Source: Marinifilum fragile JCM 15579
Lineage (GTDB): Bacteria > Bacteroidota > Bacteroidia > Bacteroidales > Marinifilaceae
Length of the DNA: 64,000 nucleotides
Direction of reading: 5' to 3'
Assembly: GCF_001310955.1 (NCBI RefSeq)
Contig: NZ_BAZX01000001.1
Span: 370,614-434,613 of the forward strand
Position 1 is the first letter of the stretch, and each line of letters begins with the position of its first letter. The notes below the pieces were generated by a model. The model searched no databases, was not told where the DNA came from, and worked only from the letters and a program-made list of their open reading frames with translations. Positions 45,324-54,257 of the stretch are shown here, piece by piece. Position numbers and translations under genes: made by a program.

Positions 45324-47756
45324 ATGAAAAGATTAATTTACGTATTGTTATTTTTTGTAGCGCTTAATGTTAGTGCGCAAAATAATATCGATTTTCAAAA
45401 GCCTCCAAAAGAGATTTTGGAATTGGCTGATGTGGAGAGAGCTCCATCAGTAATATTGGATAACCAAAAAGAGAACATGATTCTATTGTATAGAAGTGCA
45501 TACAAAACAATAGAGGAATTATCGCAGGAAGAAATGCGTTTGGGAGGATTACGAATTGATCCTAAAACCAATATAGGCAGTAGAACCAGCTACAGTAATA
45601 ACATTAAATTAAGAAGGTTAAAGTCTAAATCAGACGCAACTATACAGGTAAGTGGTTTGCCAAAAAATCCAAGATTAAGCAATTTTATTTTTTCTCCGGA
45701 TCAATCTAAATTGGCCTTTACAAATACTAGCAGCAAAGGTGTTGCCGTTTGGATTTTGGATGTTGCATCAGCATCGGCCTCGAAAATAACAGAACCAAAA
45801 GTTAATGCCAACTTGAAAGATCCAATCAATTGGTTTAAAAGTGGTGAAGCTGTTCTTGTAAAATTTGTTCCAGAAAATAGAAAGGAATTAATTAATACTA
45901 AGAGTTCGGTTCCAACAGGTCCTACCATTTCTGAAAATGCTGGTAAAAAAGCTCAAAACAGAACTTATCAGGATTTGTTGAAAAATAAAAATGATGAGAA
46001 CAATTTTGAGCAATTGGCACTTTCCGAATTGTACAAGGTTAAAATGGATGGAAGTGATGAAAAGTGGTTGCCATCTGCAATGTACAAAAGTGTTAATTTC
46101 TCTCCGGATGGAAATTACGTTATGATTTCGGTGGTTGAAAAGCCTTTCTCTTATCTGGTTCCTTATTACAGATTCCCTTCAAAAACCACAGTATATACAA
46201 AGGAAGCAAAGAAAGTTGAAGCTGTTTTGACAGTTCCATTGATTGAAGATCTTCCACAAGGATTTATGGCAGTTCGCAAGGGAAGAAGAAATGTGAGCTG
46301 GCGTTCAGATATGCCTGCATCCTTAATTTATGTAGAAGCATTAGATGAAGGTGATCCTGCAAATGAAGTGGATTATCGTGATGAAGTTTTTCAGTTAGAA
46401 GCTCCATTCAAAGGCAATGGAAAAAGTATTTTGAAAACCATAAATCGTTTTGCAGGAATTGATTGGGGGAATGAGAACATTGCAATAGCACATGATTACT
46501 GGTGGAATACCAGAAATACAAAAACTTATACATTTAATCCTTCTAATGCTACTGTAGCTCCAACAAAAATTAGCGATAGAAATTACCAGGATAAATATAG
46601 TGATCCAGGAGAATTTGTAACTGCCCGAAACCAATTTGGAAAATATACATTGGCCATGGAAGGGGATAATGTATTCCGTTTGGGGGCTGGGTATTCTAAA
46701 GAAGGACAATTCCCATTTTTGGATAAGTTCAACTTAAAGACTCAAAAAACACAAAGATTATATCAGTCGAAATACACTGATAAAGTTGAAGATTTAAGAA
46801 ACTTTGATGTCAAGAAAAAAGAACTTTTGGTTAGAATCGAATCTAGCTCTGAGTATCCTAATTACTTTTTCAGAAAACTAAAAGGAAAGAAACTAACGCA
46901 GCTTACATCATTTGAGAATCCATTTAAGAGCATTGAAGGGGTTCATAAAGAAGTTATCAAATACAAAAGAGAAGATGGAGTTGAGCTTTTTGGTACTTTA
47001 TATCTGCCAGTAGGATATGATATGGAGAAGAAAGAAAAAGTTCCAATGATTTTGTGGGCATACCCAACCGAGTACAAGGATAAAGCAAGTGCAGGACAAA
47101 CCACTGCAAATTCAAATGAATTTACTTATTTATATTGGGCATCGCCACTTTTCTGGTTGACCAGAGGATATGCTGTTTTGGATGATGCAGCTTTTCCAAT
47201 TGTTGGCGAAGGTGATGAAGAGCCAAATGATTCATTCCGCACTCAGTTAGTTGCCAATGCAAAGGCTGCTATCGATGCTGTTGATGGAATGGGGTATATC
47301 GATAGAAACAGAGTAGCTTGTGGGGGGCATAGTTATGGTGCATTTATGGTTGCTAATTTGCTAACGCATTCCGATTTGTTTGCAGCAGGAATTGCTCGTA
47401 GTGGTGCTTACAACAGAACGCTTACGCCTTTTGGTTTCCAAAGCGAAGAAAGAAACTACTGGGAGGCTCCAAATGTGTATTATACCATGTCTCCATTTAT
47501 GCATGCCGAAAAAATGAACAACGCATTGTTGCTGATTCATGGTGAAGCAGATAACAACTCGGGAACTTATCCAATGCAAAGTGAGCGTTATTTTAATGCC
47601 TTAAAAGGATTAGGAGCAACAGTTCGTTTGGTGATGTTACCAAAAGAGAGTCACTCTTATCGATCTAAAGAGAATATAATGCACATGCTTTGGGAGCAAG
47701 ATCAATGGCTTGAAAAACATGTTAAAAACCGCAAAAAAGAAATTGCTGAAAAGTAA
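45324..47756 (+). CDS. Exported S9 family prolyl oligopeptidase-type peptidase
   Basis: An 810-residue serine peptidase with a signal peptide (about 1-18, FFVALNVSAQ). An N-terminal beta-propeller spans about 50-520 (FSPDQSKLAFT, NFSPDGNYVMISVV). The C-terminal alpha/beta-hydrolase domain has the nucleophile motif GGHSYGAFMV (Ser about 670), with Asp in HGEADNNSG (about 743) and His in PKESHSYRS. The family cleaves after proline or acyl-amino acids in peptides, so periplasmic peptide degradation is likely. It is a single gene with its own terminator. Confidence 0.92.
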   Translation: MKRLIYVLLFFVALNVSAQNNIDFQKPPKEILELADVERAPSVILDNQKENMILLYRSAYKTIEELSQEEMRLGGLRIDPKTNIGSRTSYSNNIKLRRLKSKSDATIQVSGLPKNPRLSNFIFSPDQSKLAFTNTSSKGVAVWILDVASASASKITEPKVNANLKDPINWFKSGEAVLVKFVPENRKELINTKSSVPTGPTISENAGKKAQNRTYQDLLKNKNDENNFEQLALSELYKVKMDGSDEKWLPSAMYKSVNFSPDGNYVMISVVEKPFSYLVPYYRFPSKTTVYTKEAKKVEAVLTVPLIEDLPQGFMAVRKGRRNVSWRSDMPASLIYVEALDEGDPANEVDYRDEVFQLEAPFKGNGKSILKTINRFAGIDWGNENIAIAHDYWWNTRNTKTYTFNPSNATVAPTKISDRNYQDKYSDPGEFVTARNQFGKYTLAMEGDNVFRLGAGYSKEGQFPFLDKFNLKTQKTQRLYQSKYTDKVEDLRNFDVKKKELLVRIESSSEYPNYFFRKLKGKKLTQLTSFENPFKSIEGVHKEVIKYKREDGVELFGTLYLPVGYDMEKKEKVPMILWAYPTEYKDKASAGQTTANSNEFTYLYWASPLFWLTRGYAVLDDAAFPIVGEGDEEPNDSFRTQLVANAKAAIDAVDGMGYIDRNRVACGGHSYGAFMVANLLTHSDLFAAGIARSGAYNRTLTPFGFQSEERNYWEAPNVYYTMSPFMHAEKMNNALLLIHGEADNNSGTYPMQSERYFNALKGLGATVRLVMLPKESHSYRSKENIMHMLWEQDQWLEKHVKNRKKEIAEK

Positions 47757-47776
47757 TTGATAGAGATATACTCATA

Positions 47777-47807
47777 AAAGCTCACACAATCTTGTGTGAG
47801 CTTTTTT
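47777..47807 (+). terminator. Intrinsic terminator after the S9 peptidase gene
   Basis: Perfect stem AAAGCTCACACAA/TTGTGTGAGCTTT with a two-base loop and T-run. Confidence 0.88.
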
Positions 47808-47948
47808 ATTATCATTTAATAGGATTTATAATAAATACACTGTAAAGATTTTTAATATCATAAATAATAAATATATTTATTGCACATAATTCTAAAGGAG
47901 AGAAAGCTGAAAATCTTAAGAGTAAGCAAGAATATTTATAATTTTTTC

Positions 47949-48617
47949 ATGAGATTAGTTTTAACAACTATTTGTATTGTATTTATTACAACCGTGACTT
48001 TTGCTCAGAAAAGAGATGTTACCGGAGCAGAAAGAAATTTAGCGATTAATATTGGAAATAAAGCCATTGAGAAAATTCAGAATCAGGAGTATAGAGAAGC
48101 TTTTCCATTGATAAAACAAACCATCCAATTAGATTCTACGCTTAGAAAGCCGTATTTGTACTTGTATACCATAGCCTCCAAGTGCGAGGAATATAGAGAT
48201 TCTTCTTTGTGTTTGCTTAACAAAGCCTATTCATTGTTTCAGGAAGATGATGAGATTTGTTATTACATAGGTGAAATTTACCGGATGAAAGGTGAATTGA
48301 ATAAGGCGTTTTTAGAGTATAGCAAGGCAATCAGCTATAGTAAAAAGAATGGGGAGGAATTGTATTTGGTTCCCCATTACTATTTCAACAGGGCTAGCAT
48401 TAGTCTCCAGAAAAAAAGACTGTCTTCTGCTGCCATAGATTATTCTTATGCAATAAAATTGAAACCAGAGTACACTGCAGCATATGTAAACAGAGGCATT
48501 TGTTGGTTTCAAATGGGAAGAATAGAGGATGCCTGTACCGATTGGAAATTTGGGATGGATTTAGGTTCGGATTATGCCAAAGAATGTTGGGAAAAAAATT
48601 GTGAAGAAAAGAAATAG
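47949..48617 (+). CDS. Exported TPR-repeat protein
   Basis: A 222-residue exported protein. The start is placed at ATG 47949 because it gives a signal peptide (MRLVLTTICIVFITTVTFAQ). An upstream TTG at 47880 would put 23 basic residues in front and is less likely. The mature part is TPR helices: NKAIEKIQNQEYREAFPLIKQTIQLDS, KAYSLFQEDDEICYYIGEIYRMKGELNKAFLEYSKAIS and AAIDYSYAIKLKPEYTAAYVNRGICWFQMGRIEDACTDWKFG (the last is canonical). It acts as a protein-interaction scaffold; the partner is unknown. No operon partner is seen. Confidence 0.78.
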   Translation: MRLVLTTICIVFITTVTFAQKRDVTGAERNLAINIGNKAIEKIQNQEYREAFPLIKQTIQLDSTLRKPYLYLYTIASKCEEYRDSSLCLLNKAYSLFQEDDEICYYIGEIYRMKGELNKAFLEYSKAISYSKKNGEELYLVPHYYFNRASISLQKKRLSSAAIDYSYAIKLKPEYTAAYVNRGICWFQMGRIEDACTDWKFGMDLGSDYAKECWEKNCEEKK

Positions 48618-48677
48618 GATCAAATACTTGAATTAATGAAAAAGGGGGGAATCATAATCGTAACTTCTCCCTTTCTT

Positions 48678-48707
48678 TTTGCCTATCCGCCACTTTTGTT
48701 AATTTTG
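48678..48707 (+). promoter_or_regulatory. -33/-7 promoter of mutS2
   Basis: TTTG at 48678-48681, an 18-base spacer, then TAATTTTG at 48700-48707. Both boxes are exact matches to the Bacteroidota consensus and lie 31 bases before the mutS2 start. Confidence 0.65.
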
Positions 48708-48738
48708 CAAGGAATAAACTAAGACAGAAAGATAACGC

Positions 48739-51246
48739 GTGATATATCCGGAAAATTTTGAGATAAAACTTAGGTTCGACAAGGTAAGAGAACTGGTTAA
48801 GAAACAATGTTTAAGTTCCTTGGGAAGGGATTTGGTTGACGAGATTAGCTTTTCAAATTCATTTAAGAATGTGAATCGAATGGTGAACGAAACCAACGAA
48901 TTTAAAACCATTTGCTTAGAGGAGGAGAACTTCCCTTTGGGCTACTTTATTGATGTTCGTGGAAGTTTAGAGAAAGTTAGAATTGATGGAACTTATCTTG
49001 AATTGGAAGAACTTTACAATTTGAAGCGATCTTTAGAATCCATTTCTTCAATCTTGCGATTTTTTCAAAAAAAGGATGAAGGTGAATATCCATACCTGAT
49101 GAAATTGACAGGGAACGTGAAAATGTACCCTTACATTTTTAATAGAATTGATGGAATTATCACGAAAAATGGGAGAATAAAAGATAATGCATCTCCTGAA
49201 TTACAGCATATCAGAAGCTCTTTAATTCAAAAGCAATCTAGCATTTCAAAACGAATGCAGTCTATGCTTCGTGCCGCTCAGAAAGAAGGTTGGGTGGATC
49301 AGGATGTAGCACTTTCTGTTCGCGATGGACGTATTGTAATTCCTATACCTTCGGCTTATAAAAGAAAGATTAAAGGGATTGTTCATGACGAATCGGCAAC
49401 AGGTAAAACTTCTTATATAGAACCCTCGGAAATTGTTGAAACCAACAATGAAATTAGAGAGTTGGAGTACGCCGAACGACGCGAAATCATTAAAATATTA
49501 CAGGAATTTACAGCCCAACTTCGCCCATATATCGATGATTTGTTTTTGGCCTATGAATTTATGGCTAAAATCGATTTTATTCGAGCTAAGGCCATGTTTG
49601 CCATTCAGGTAAAAGCCTTACTGCCAAAAATGGTTAATACACCAACTTTATTGTGGGAAAAGGCCATGCATCCATTGTTGTTTTTGACCTTACAAAACGA
49701 AGGGCGAAAAGTTGTTCCTTTGAGCCTTCAGATATCTGCCGAGCAGAGAATAATTCTGATATCAGGACCAAATGCCGGTGGTAAATCAGTTTGTTTGCAA
49801 ACTGTTGGATTGTTACAATATATGTTTCAGTGTGGATTTTTGGTGCCGATGGAAGAGGAGTCACAAATTGGTATTTTCGATAAAATTTTCATTGATATAG
49901 GTGATGAGCAATCCATAGAGAATGACTTGAGTACCTACAGTTCTCATCTGATGAACATGAAACACTTCCTGCGTCATTCAGATACGGATACTTTGGTGTT
50001 GATTGATGAGTTTGGTACGGGAACCGAGCCTGCACTGGGTGGAGCCATTGCTGAATCGATATTAGATAAACTGAACAGGAAAAAAGTTTGTGGGGTAATC
50101 ACAACTCACTATTCAGGATTGAAACACTTTGCATCGGAAGCAGAAGGAATTGAAAATGGTGCCATGTTGTACGATTCACATCAGATGCGCCCATTGTTCC
50201 AATTGCAGGTGGGAAAACCAGGTTCTTCTTTTGCCTTCGAGATTGCAAGAAAAATTGGTTTGCCAGAGGAAATTCTAAAAGCTGCAACCGAGAAAGTTGG
50301 TGAAGATCATATCAATTTCGACAAGCACTTGCGTGATATTGTTCGCGACAAGCGTTACTGGGAAAGCAAGCGTGATAAGATCCGTCGCAACGAGAAAAAG
50401 TTGAATCAACTGGTTGAACAGTACGATAAGGAGCTGAAGGATGCAAGTAAGCTTCGTAAGGAAATTATCGAAAAGGCTCAGCAAGAAGCTAAGGATATAC
50501 TGCAAAGTGCGAATAAGACCATTGAAAAGACCATTCGCGAAATTAAAGAAAGTAAGGCCGAAAAGGAAAGAACCAAGAAGGCAAGAAAACAGTTCGAAGA
50601 AACTAAGGTGCAGCTTACTCAAGCCGAGCTGGAAGAGGAGGAGCGTATCAATCGCAAAATTCAGAAACTGAAAAATCGCGAAAAGCGAAAAGGCCAAACA
50701 GGAGAAGTAACAGAATCGACAGATAAAGTTTCAACTTCGAAACCAATTGCCAAAGCTAAAATGCAATTCAATCCTGATGTGATTGAGAAAGGTGATATGG
50801 TGAGGTTAGATAACCAAAATACCATTGGCGAAGTAATTGAGATTAATGAGAAAACCGCTGTGGTTGCTTTTGGAAGTATTTTAACTTCGGTAAAGGCCAA
50901 ACGCTTGTCAAAGGTTTCTAAATCGCAGTTGAAAAAACAGGAGAAAACGTACAATCAAACTTCGGCTTTGGTTCAGGAACGCATCTCGAAAAGAAAATTA
51001 AATTTCCGCCAGGATATTGATGTGAGAGGAATGCGTGGCGATGAGGCATTGCAAATTGTAATGGATCATGTAGATGAAGCAATTATGCTGGATGTGAAAG
51101 AATTTAGAATCCTTCACGGAACAGGCCATGGAATTCTGCGTCAATTGATTCGAGATTATCTGCAAACCGTCGATTTGGTTCGTCATTTTAAAGACGAGAG
51201 AATTCAAATGGGAGGATCGGGAATTACGGTGGTTACTATGGAGTAA
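48739..51246 (+). CDS. mutS2: Endonuclease MutS2
   Basis: An 835-residue protein with a GTG start at 48739. A MutS-like clamp region precedes the ATPase domain with Walker A ISGPNAGGKSVCLQTVG and Walker B LVLIDEFGTGTEPALGGAIAE. A long basic coiled coil (about 515-655) follows, then KOW-like sequence and the C-terminal Smr nuclease domain (DVRGMRGDEALQIVMDHVDEAI, FRILHGTGHGILRQLIRDYL, conserved DVRG and HGxGxG). MutS2 suppresses homologous recombination and also acts in ribosome rescue in some bacteria. Length is normal. The 40-41-bp array begins about 50 bases after its stop. Confidence 0.96.
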   Translation: MIYPENFEIKLRFDKVRELVKKQCLSSLGRDLVDEISFSNSFKNVNRMVNETNEFKTICLEEENFPLGYFIDVRGSLEKVRIDGTYLELEELYNLKRSLESISSILRFFQKKDEGEYPYLMKLTGNVKMYPYIFNRIDGIITKNGRIKDNASPELQHIRSSLIQKQSSISKRMQSMLRAAQKEGWVDQDVALSVRDGRIVIPIPSAYKRKIKGIVHDESATGKTSYIEPSEIVETNNEIRELEYAERREIIKILQEFTAQLRPYIDDLFLAYEFMAKIDFIRAKAMFAIQVKALLPKMVNTPTLLWEKAMHPLLFLTLQNEGRKVVPLSLQISAEQRIILISGPNAGGKSVCLQTVGLLQYMFQCGFLVPMEEESQIGIFDKIFIDIGDEQSIENDLSTYSSHLMNMKHFLRHSDTDTLVLIDEFGTGTEPALGGAIAESILDKLNRKKVCGVITTHYSGLKHFASEAEGIENGAMLYDSHQMRPLFQLQVGKPGSSFAFEIARKIGLPEEILKAATEKVGEDHINFDKHLRDIVRDKRYWESKRDKIRRNEKKLNQLVEQYDKELKDASKLRKEIIEKAQQEAKDILQSANKTIEKTIREIKESKAEKERTKKARKQFEETKVQLTQAELEEEERINRKIQKLKNREKRKGQTGEVTESTDKVSTSKPIAKAKMQFNPDVIEKGDMVRLDNQNTIGEVIEINEKTAVVAFGSILTSVKAKRLSKVSKSQLKKQEKTYNQTSALVQERISKRKLNFRQDIDVRGMRGDEALQIVMDHVDEAIMLDVKEFRILHGTGHGILRQLIRDYLQTVDLVRHFKDERIQMGGSGITVVTME

Positions 51247-51296
51247 TCACTGTAAAGATTATTTGGAGTAGGAAAAATTGCATGCAAATAGCAGTG

Positions 51297-51702
51297 TGAA
51301 ATCTAGCGGAATGATTACTTCCTTGAAAATGGGAGTGAGAAACTCCGATTTGTTGAATAGTCCTTGTAATTTTTACTCAGAAATTTGGAGAATGAAATTT
51401 ACAAGTAAAATTGTAGTAAGAAATCCAGAGAAAACAAAATCTTCTCGAAAATGGGAGTAAGAAACTCAGATTTTTGAATTTTCAAGGAAAAATGCTTTGA
51501 GAAATCCAGAGAATTCAATTTTACAATGAAATTTGCGTTGAGAAACTCAGATTTTTGAAAAATACATTGTAAAAAGTCTCAGAAACTCAGATTTCCCAAA
51601 AAACAAGAAAATTTCCTTTCAGAAATTCAGCGAAGTGCTGTTTTCAACAAAAGATTCTTTCAGAAACTCAGATTTGTGAAAAAACAAATGATAAAGAATA
51701 AA
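51297..51702. repeat. Degenerate tandem array, 40-41-bp period, ten units
   Basis: The word AGAAA (TGAAA in unit 1) recurs at 51297, 51338, 51379, 51419, 51460, 51500, 51541, 51581, 51621 and 51662: spacings 41, 41, 40, 41, 40, 41, 40, 40, 41. The best-conserved core is AGAAACTCAGATTTTTGAA (five units), alternating with AGAAATCCAGAGAA (two units). The second half of each unit is AT-rich and variable. The array fills most of the 507-base gap after mutS2. A frame of 60 codons exists inside but the period is not a multiple of three. Confidence 0.85.
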
Positions 51703-51704
51703 TA

Positions 51705-51728
51705 ATGCCATCTCCATGGAGATGGCAT
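51705..51728. terminator. Perfect 24-base palindrome, probable terminator
   Basis: ATGCCATCTCCA/TGGAGATGGCAT is an uninterrupted palindrome after the stop of the minus-strand lipoprotein gene and after the repeat array. T-runs on both sides are short, so efficiency is uncertain. Confidence 0.6.
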
Positions 51729-51753
51729 TTACTTTTATATAAGTTTTTCGATA

Positions 51754-52695
51754 CTATTTTAATCCATCATTAATGGCTTTTGCATAGGAGCTTGATTTTC
51801 CATAAGCTGCACATTTTTGAATGTCATCATACAACCAAATAAATCCTCCATCAATATTGGCTTTCTCATTCGTTATTTTCTCTTGAATAGCAGCAGGATT
51901 ATCTCCATCTTGGCAGTTTTCACCATTTCTGCTCCAAAGTCCATACGATACTTTTAGCTTTCCAAAGTATTGATTCCATTCTGAAGGTTTATTTCTTGCT
52001 CCTCCAGCATAGCATTGAAGATAAACACGGTCGATGGTTCCTGGCTTTTTGGCTTCAACTTGTTCGTAAACCGATTTCCAATATTCAGTTTCGTTGTAAG
52101 GACACAAACCAACTTTTAATCCCATATCAGCCAACATTAATGTAAAATCAACGGTTGAAGCAACATCAAAAGTAACTTCATCATCGTAGTTAATCGCTGT
52201 AGCACCAGTTATATCTTGTAACTTTTGTAATGCCTTATATAGTTTTGTTTCTGGTCCTGTACCTTCTTTGGCAATTAAGTCTTTAATCACTTGCCACGAT
52301 TTGGCTCCCCAGGCTCCAATTCCCAATTCAATTCTATCAACCGAAGTTGGAGCTGTTGTCAACTGTTCCAATCTCGATTTCCATTCAGGATCACCAATAA
52401 ATTCACCTTCCGCATTGATAATTGGGGTATCGTTGTAATTCATACTTCCATCTTCGTGGATATGAATGGTCCATAAAATTACAGTTGAGAAACCTGATGA
52501 TTTTAAATCATTGATTACTTCCATTCCTCCGGTGTAAAATGGTCCTCCTCCAAAAATTGCTGAATATTTTCCTGCAGGTGCAGTGGGTACTTCCTGGTTT
52601 TTTACATCAGTATTACTATCCGATTTGTCGCAAGAATTACATGAGGCAACACCAATTAAAATTAAAATGTAGAATAACTTTTTTAGAATTGTCAT
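51754..52695 (-). CDS. Lipoprotein with a TIM-barrel, glycoside-hydrolase-like region
   Basis: A 313-residue lipoprotein. The signal sequence ends in IGVASCNSC, with the lipobox Cys at about 19, followed by a Ser/Asp-rich linker. The remaining 260 residues suggest a TIM barrel: FSTVILWTIHIHEDGSMNYND, IELGIGAWGAKSWQVIKDLI, ATAINYDDEVTF, LKVGLCPYNETEYWKSVYEQV, DRVYLQCYAGGA and IDGGFIWLYDDI. INYDDEVTF recalls the catalytic DxE strand of GH18-type hydrolases or related GH families, but this is not certain. It is probably exposed at the cell surface. Flanked by similar stem sequences. Confidence 0.65.
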   Translation of the reverse strand: MTILKKLFYILILIGVASCNSCDKSDSNTDVKNQEVPTAPAGKYSAIFGGGPFYTGGMEVINDLKSSGFSTVILWTIHIHEDGSMNYNDTPIINAEGEFIGDPEWKSRLEQLTTAPTSVDRIELGIGAWGAKSWQVIKDLIAKEGTGPETKLYKALQKLQDITGATAINYDDEVTFDVASTVDFTLMLADMGLKVGLCPYNETEYWKSVYEQVEAKKPGTIDRVYLQCYAGGARNKPSEWNQYFGKLKVSYGLWSRNGENCQDGDNPAAIQEKITNEKANIDGGFIWLYDDIQKCAAYGKSSSYAKAINDGLK

Positions 52696-52791
52696 TTGAT
52701 ATGTATTTAATGATTGATGCTCAAAACTACAGTTAAGGAGTTAATGAAAGAGTTAATTCTTGCTTAATCCTTAATAATAGCTATTAATGTA

Positions 52792-52822
52792 TAAAAAAAT
52801 GCCATCTCTACAGAGATGGCAT
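52792..52822 (-). terminator. Intrinsic terminator after the nucleoside-recognition gene
   Basis: Stem ATGCCATCTCT/AGAGATGGCAT (52799-52822) followed on the minus strand by a run of seven T. The arm sequence is nearly the same as the palindrome at 51705. Confidence 0.85.
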
Positions 52823-52845
52823 AATCATTTGGGTGTGATAATATT

Positions 52846-54027
52846 TTAATAAATCACCATACTTACCAGAACATATAGGTAGTGGGCAAATGTACCCGCT
52901 AAAATACCTCCTATGGTATGAGAAAGTAAGGCTTTAGAAGTTAGTTCTCGATAATTTAATGTATCCAACATTGCTGTGTGTGTACTTAAATATCCACTCC
53001 AGCACATTCCCATTGCGGTAAAAACGGCTACAACATTTCCATCGATAATTCCTTTGGCCAAGAATGCTTTTACTAGCGATAAAGCAGCTCCAACGGCACC
53101 TAATGATGTAACTGGGAAAGCAATCAATTCAGGAAATTTGAATCCAAACAATCCTTCGAATAACCACCAAACATGTCCAGCTAGTTTAGGTAGCAATGGT
53201 ACACCTTCGTATGCTAATCCTTGGTATCCCATTGTAGGATCTTTTGGACCAAAAGTTAGCATCATTACCATTGTTGAAATGATAAGAACACCAGGAATAA
53301 TTGCCAAACCAAGATCAACCCCAGATTTACCGCCATCCAAAATTGAATTAAGGAATCTTAAGAAAACACTACCTTCCGATTTAAAGCTGATTTTCTCGGT
53401 TGCCCCTTCAAAATCATTATCGGTACGAACAGGAATTTTTCCTTTGATTAATCTTTGCATTAATCTGGTTGATACTACAGCTCCAAACAGAGCTCCAACT
53501 AAACCAATTAATGCTGGAATAAACATGCTTTCATCAGTTCCAGGAACTTTAAGGGTAGACATGAAGGTAATCACGATCAAACCCATACCGAAAGCAGTAC
53601 CAAAGTTGGTTAATGATACCAATTGGTAGTTTTTAAAATACTTACTGAAGTTTTTATCGTTTGCCAAGCTAATGATAGCTGGGTTGTCAGATAGAAATGT
53701 TAGAACTCCGGCCAGAGCTCCAACTCCAGGTAAATTGAATAAAGGTTTCATCAATGGAGCAAGTATTTTCTCCAATAATCTTACTACACCAAATTCGATT
53801 AATAGTTTTCCCAAAGCGCCTGAAAGTACGGTAATTCCCATAATGTAGAATACAGTATTCATCAGCAAATCCCATGCAGTTTGCATGATGGTATTCAGCA
53901 TGTTGGAAACACCCATTGTATGGCCAATGTATCCAAAAATTCCGAAAAATGTCAGAAGAAACATTACGGCTTCATACCTTCGTTTCTTTAAAAAATCTGT
54001 CTCCTTGATAGATTTAATTGCGTTCAT
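52846..54027 (-). CDS. Nucleoside recognition (Gate) domain membrane protein
   Basis: A 393-residue membrane protein with about ten helices. The Gate/nucleoside recognition domain appears twice: about 65-175 (SGALGKLLIEFGVVRLLEKILAP, VGALAGVLTFLSDNPAIISLAND) and about 265-390 (IIPGVLIISTMVMMLTFG, VGAALSLVKAFLAKG). The family includes SpmA/SpmB-type proteins and predicted transporters; DNPAII is conserved in it. The substrate is unknown. It stands alone and ends in a clear terminator. Confidence 0.8.
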   Translation of the reverse strand: MNAIKSIKETDFLKKRRYEAVMFLLTFFGIFGYIGHTMGVSNMLNTIMQTAWDLLMNTVFYIMGITVLSGALGKLLIEFGVVRLLEKILAPLMKPLFNLPGVGALAGVLTFLSDNPAIISLANDKNFSKYFKNYQLVSLTNFGTAFGMGLIVITFMSTLKVPGTDESMFIPALIGLVGALFGAVVSTRLMQRLIKGKIPVRTDNDFEGATEKISFKSEGSVFLRFLNSILDGGKSGVDLGLAIIPGVLIISTMVMMLTFGPKDPTMGYQGLAYEGVPLLPKLAGHVWWLFEGLFGFKFPELIAFPVTSLGAVGAALSLVKAFLAKGIIDGNVVAVFTAMGMCWSGYLSTHTAMLDTLNYRELTSKALLSHTIGGILAGTFAHYLYVLVSMVIY

Positions 54028-54227
54028 AGTTTAGGTTGTATGTTTGAGTTTGTTATTCGCTGCAAATGTATATTATTAAGGCAGTTTTTTTATATGATCT
54101 TTATCAGTTTTTTAGAAGCTTTAATATGTTGCAAAATCATGCTGATTTTAGTCATATTTTAAGTTGATATCACAGTTCAATTATGGCTTGTTGATAAATT
54201 CTTCTTTATTCTTCAGTTGATTTGTGC

Positions 54228-54235
54228 TAGCTTTG
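54228..54235 (+). promoter_or_regulatory. -7 box upstream of the second recQ
   Basis: TAGCTTTG matches TAnnTTTG exactly, with TTTA 19 bases upstream as a weak -33 box. It lies 22 bases before the recQ ATG at 54258. Confidence 0.5.
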
Positions 54236-54257
54236 TCATCCCAATTAAAATTTCGGC

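Noticed and set aside
51278..51460. 60-codon plus-strand frame in the repeat array after mutS2
   Set aside because: It lies inside a repeat whose period is not a multiple of three, has no promoter, and no family-like features.
51297..51702. Array after mutS2 as a CRISPR
   Set aside because: The repeated part is only about 15-20 bases and degenerate, spacers are about 20-25 bases and similar to each other, and no cas gene is near.
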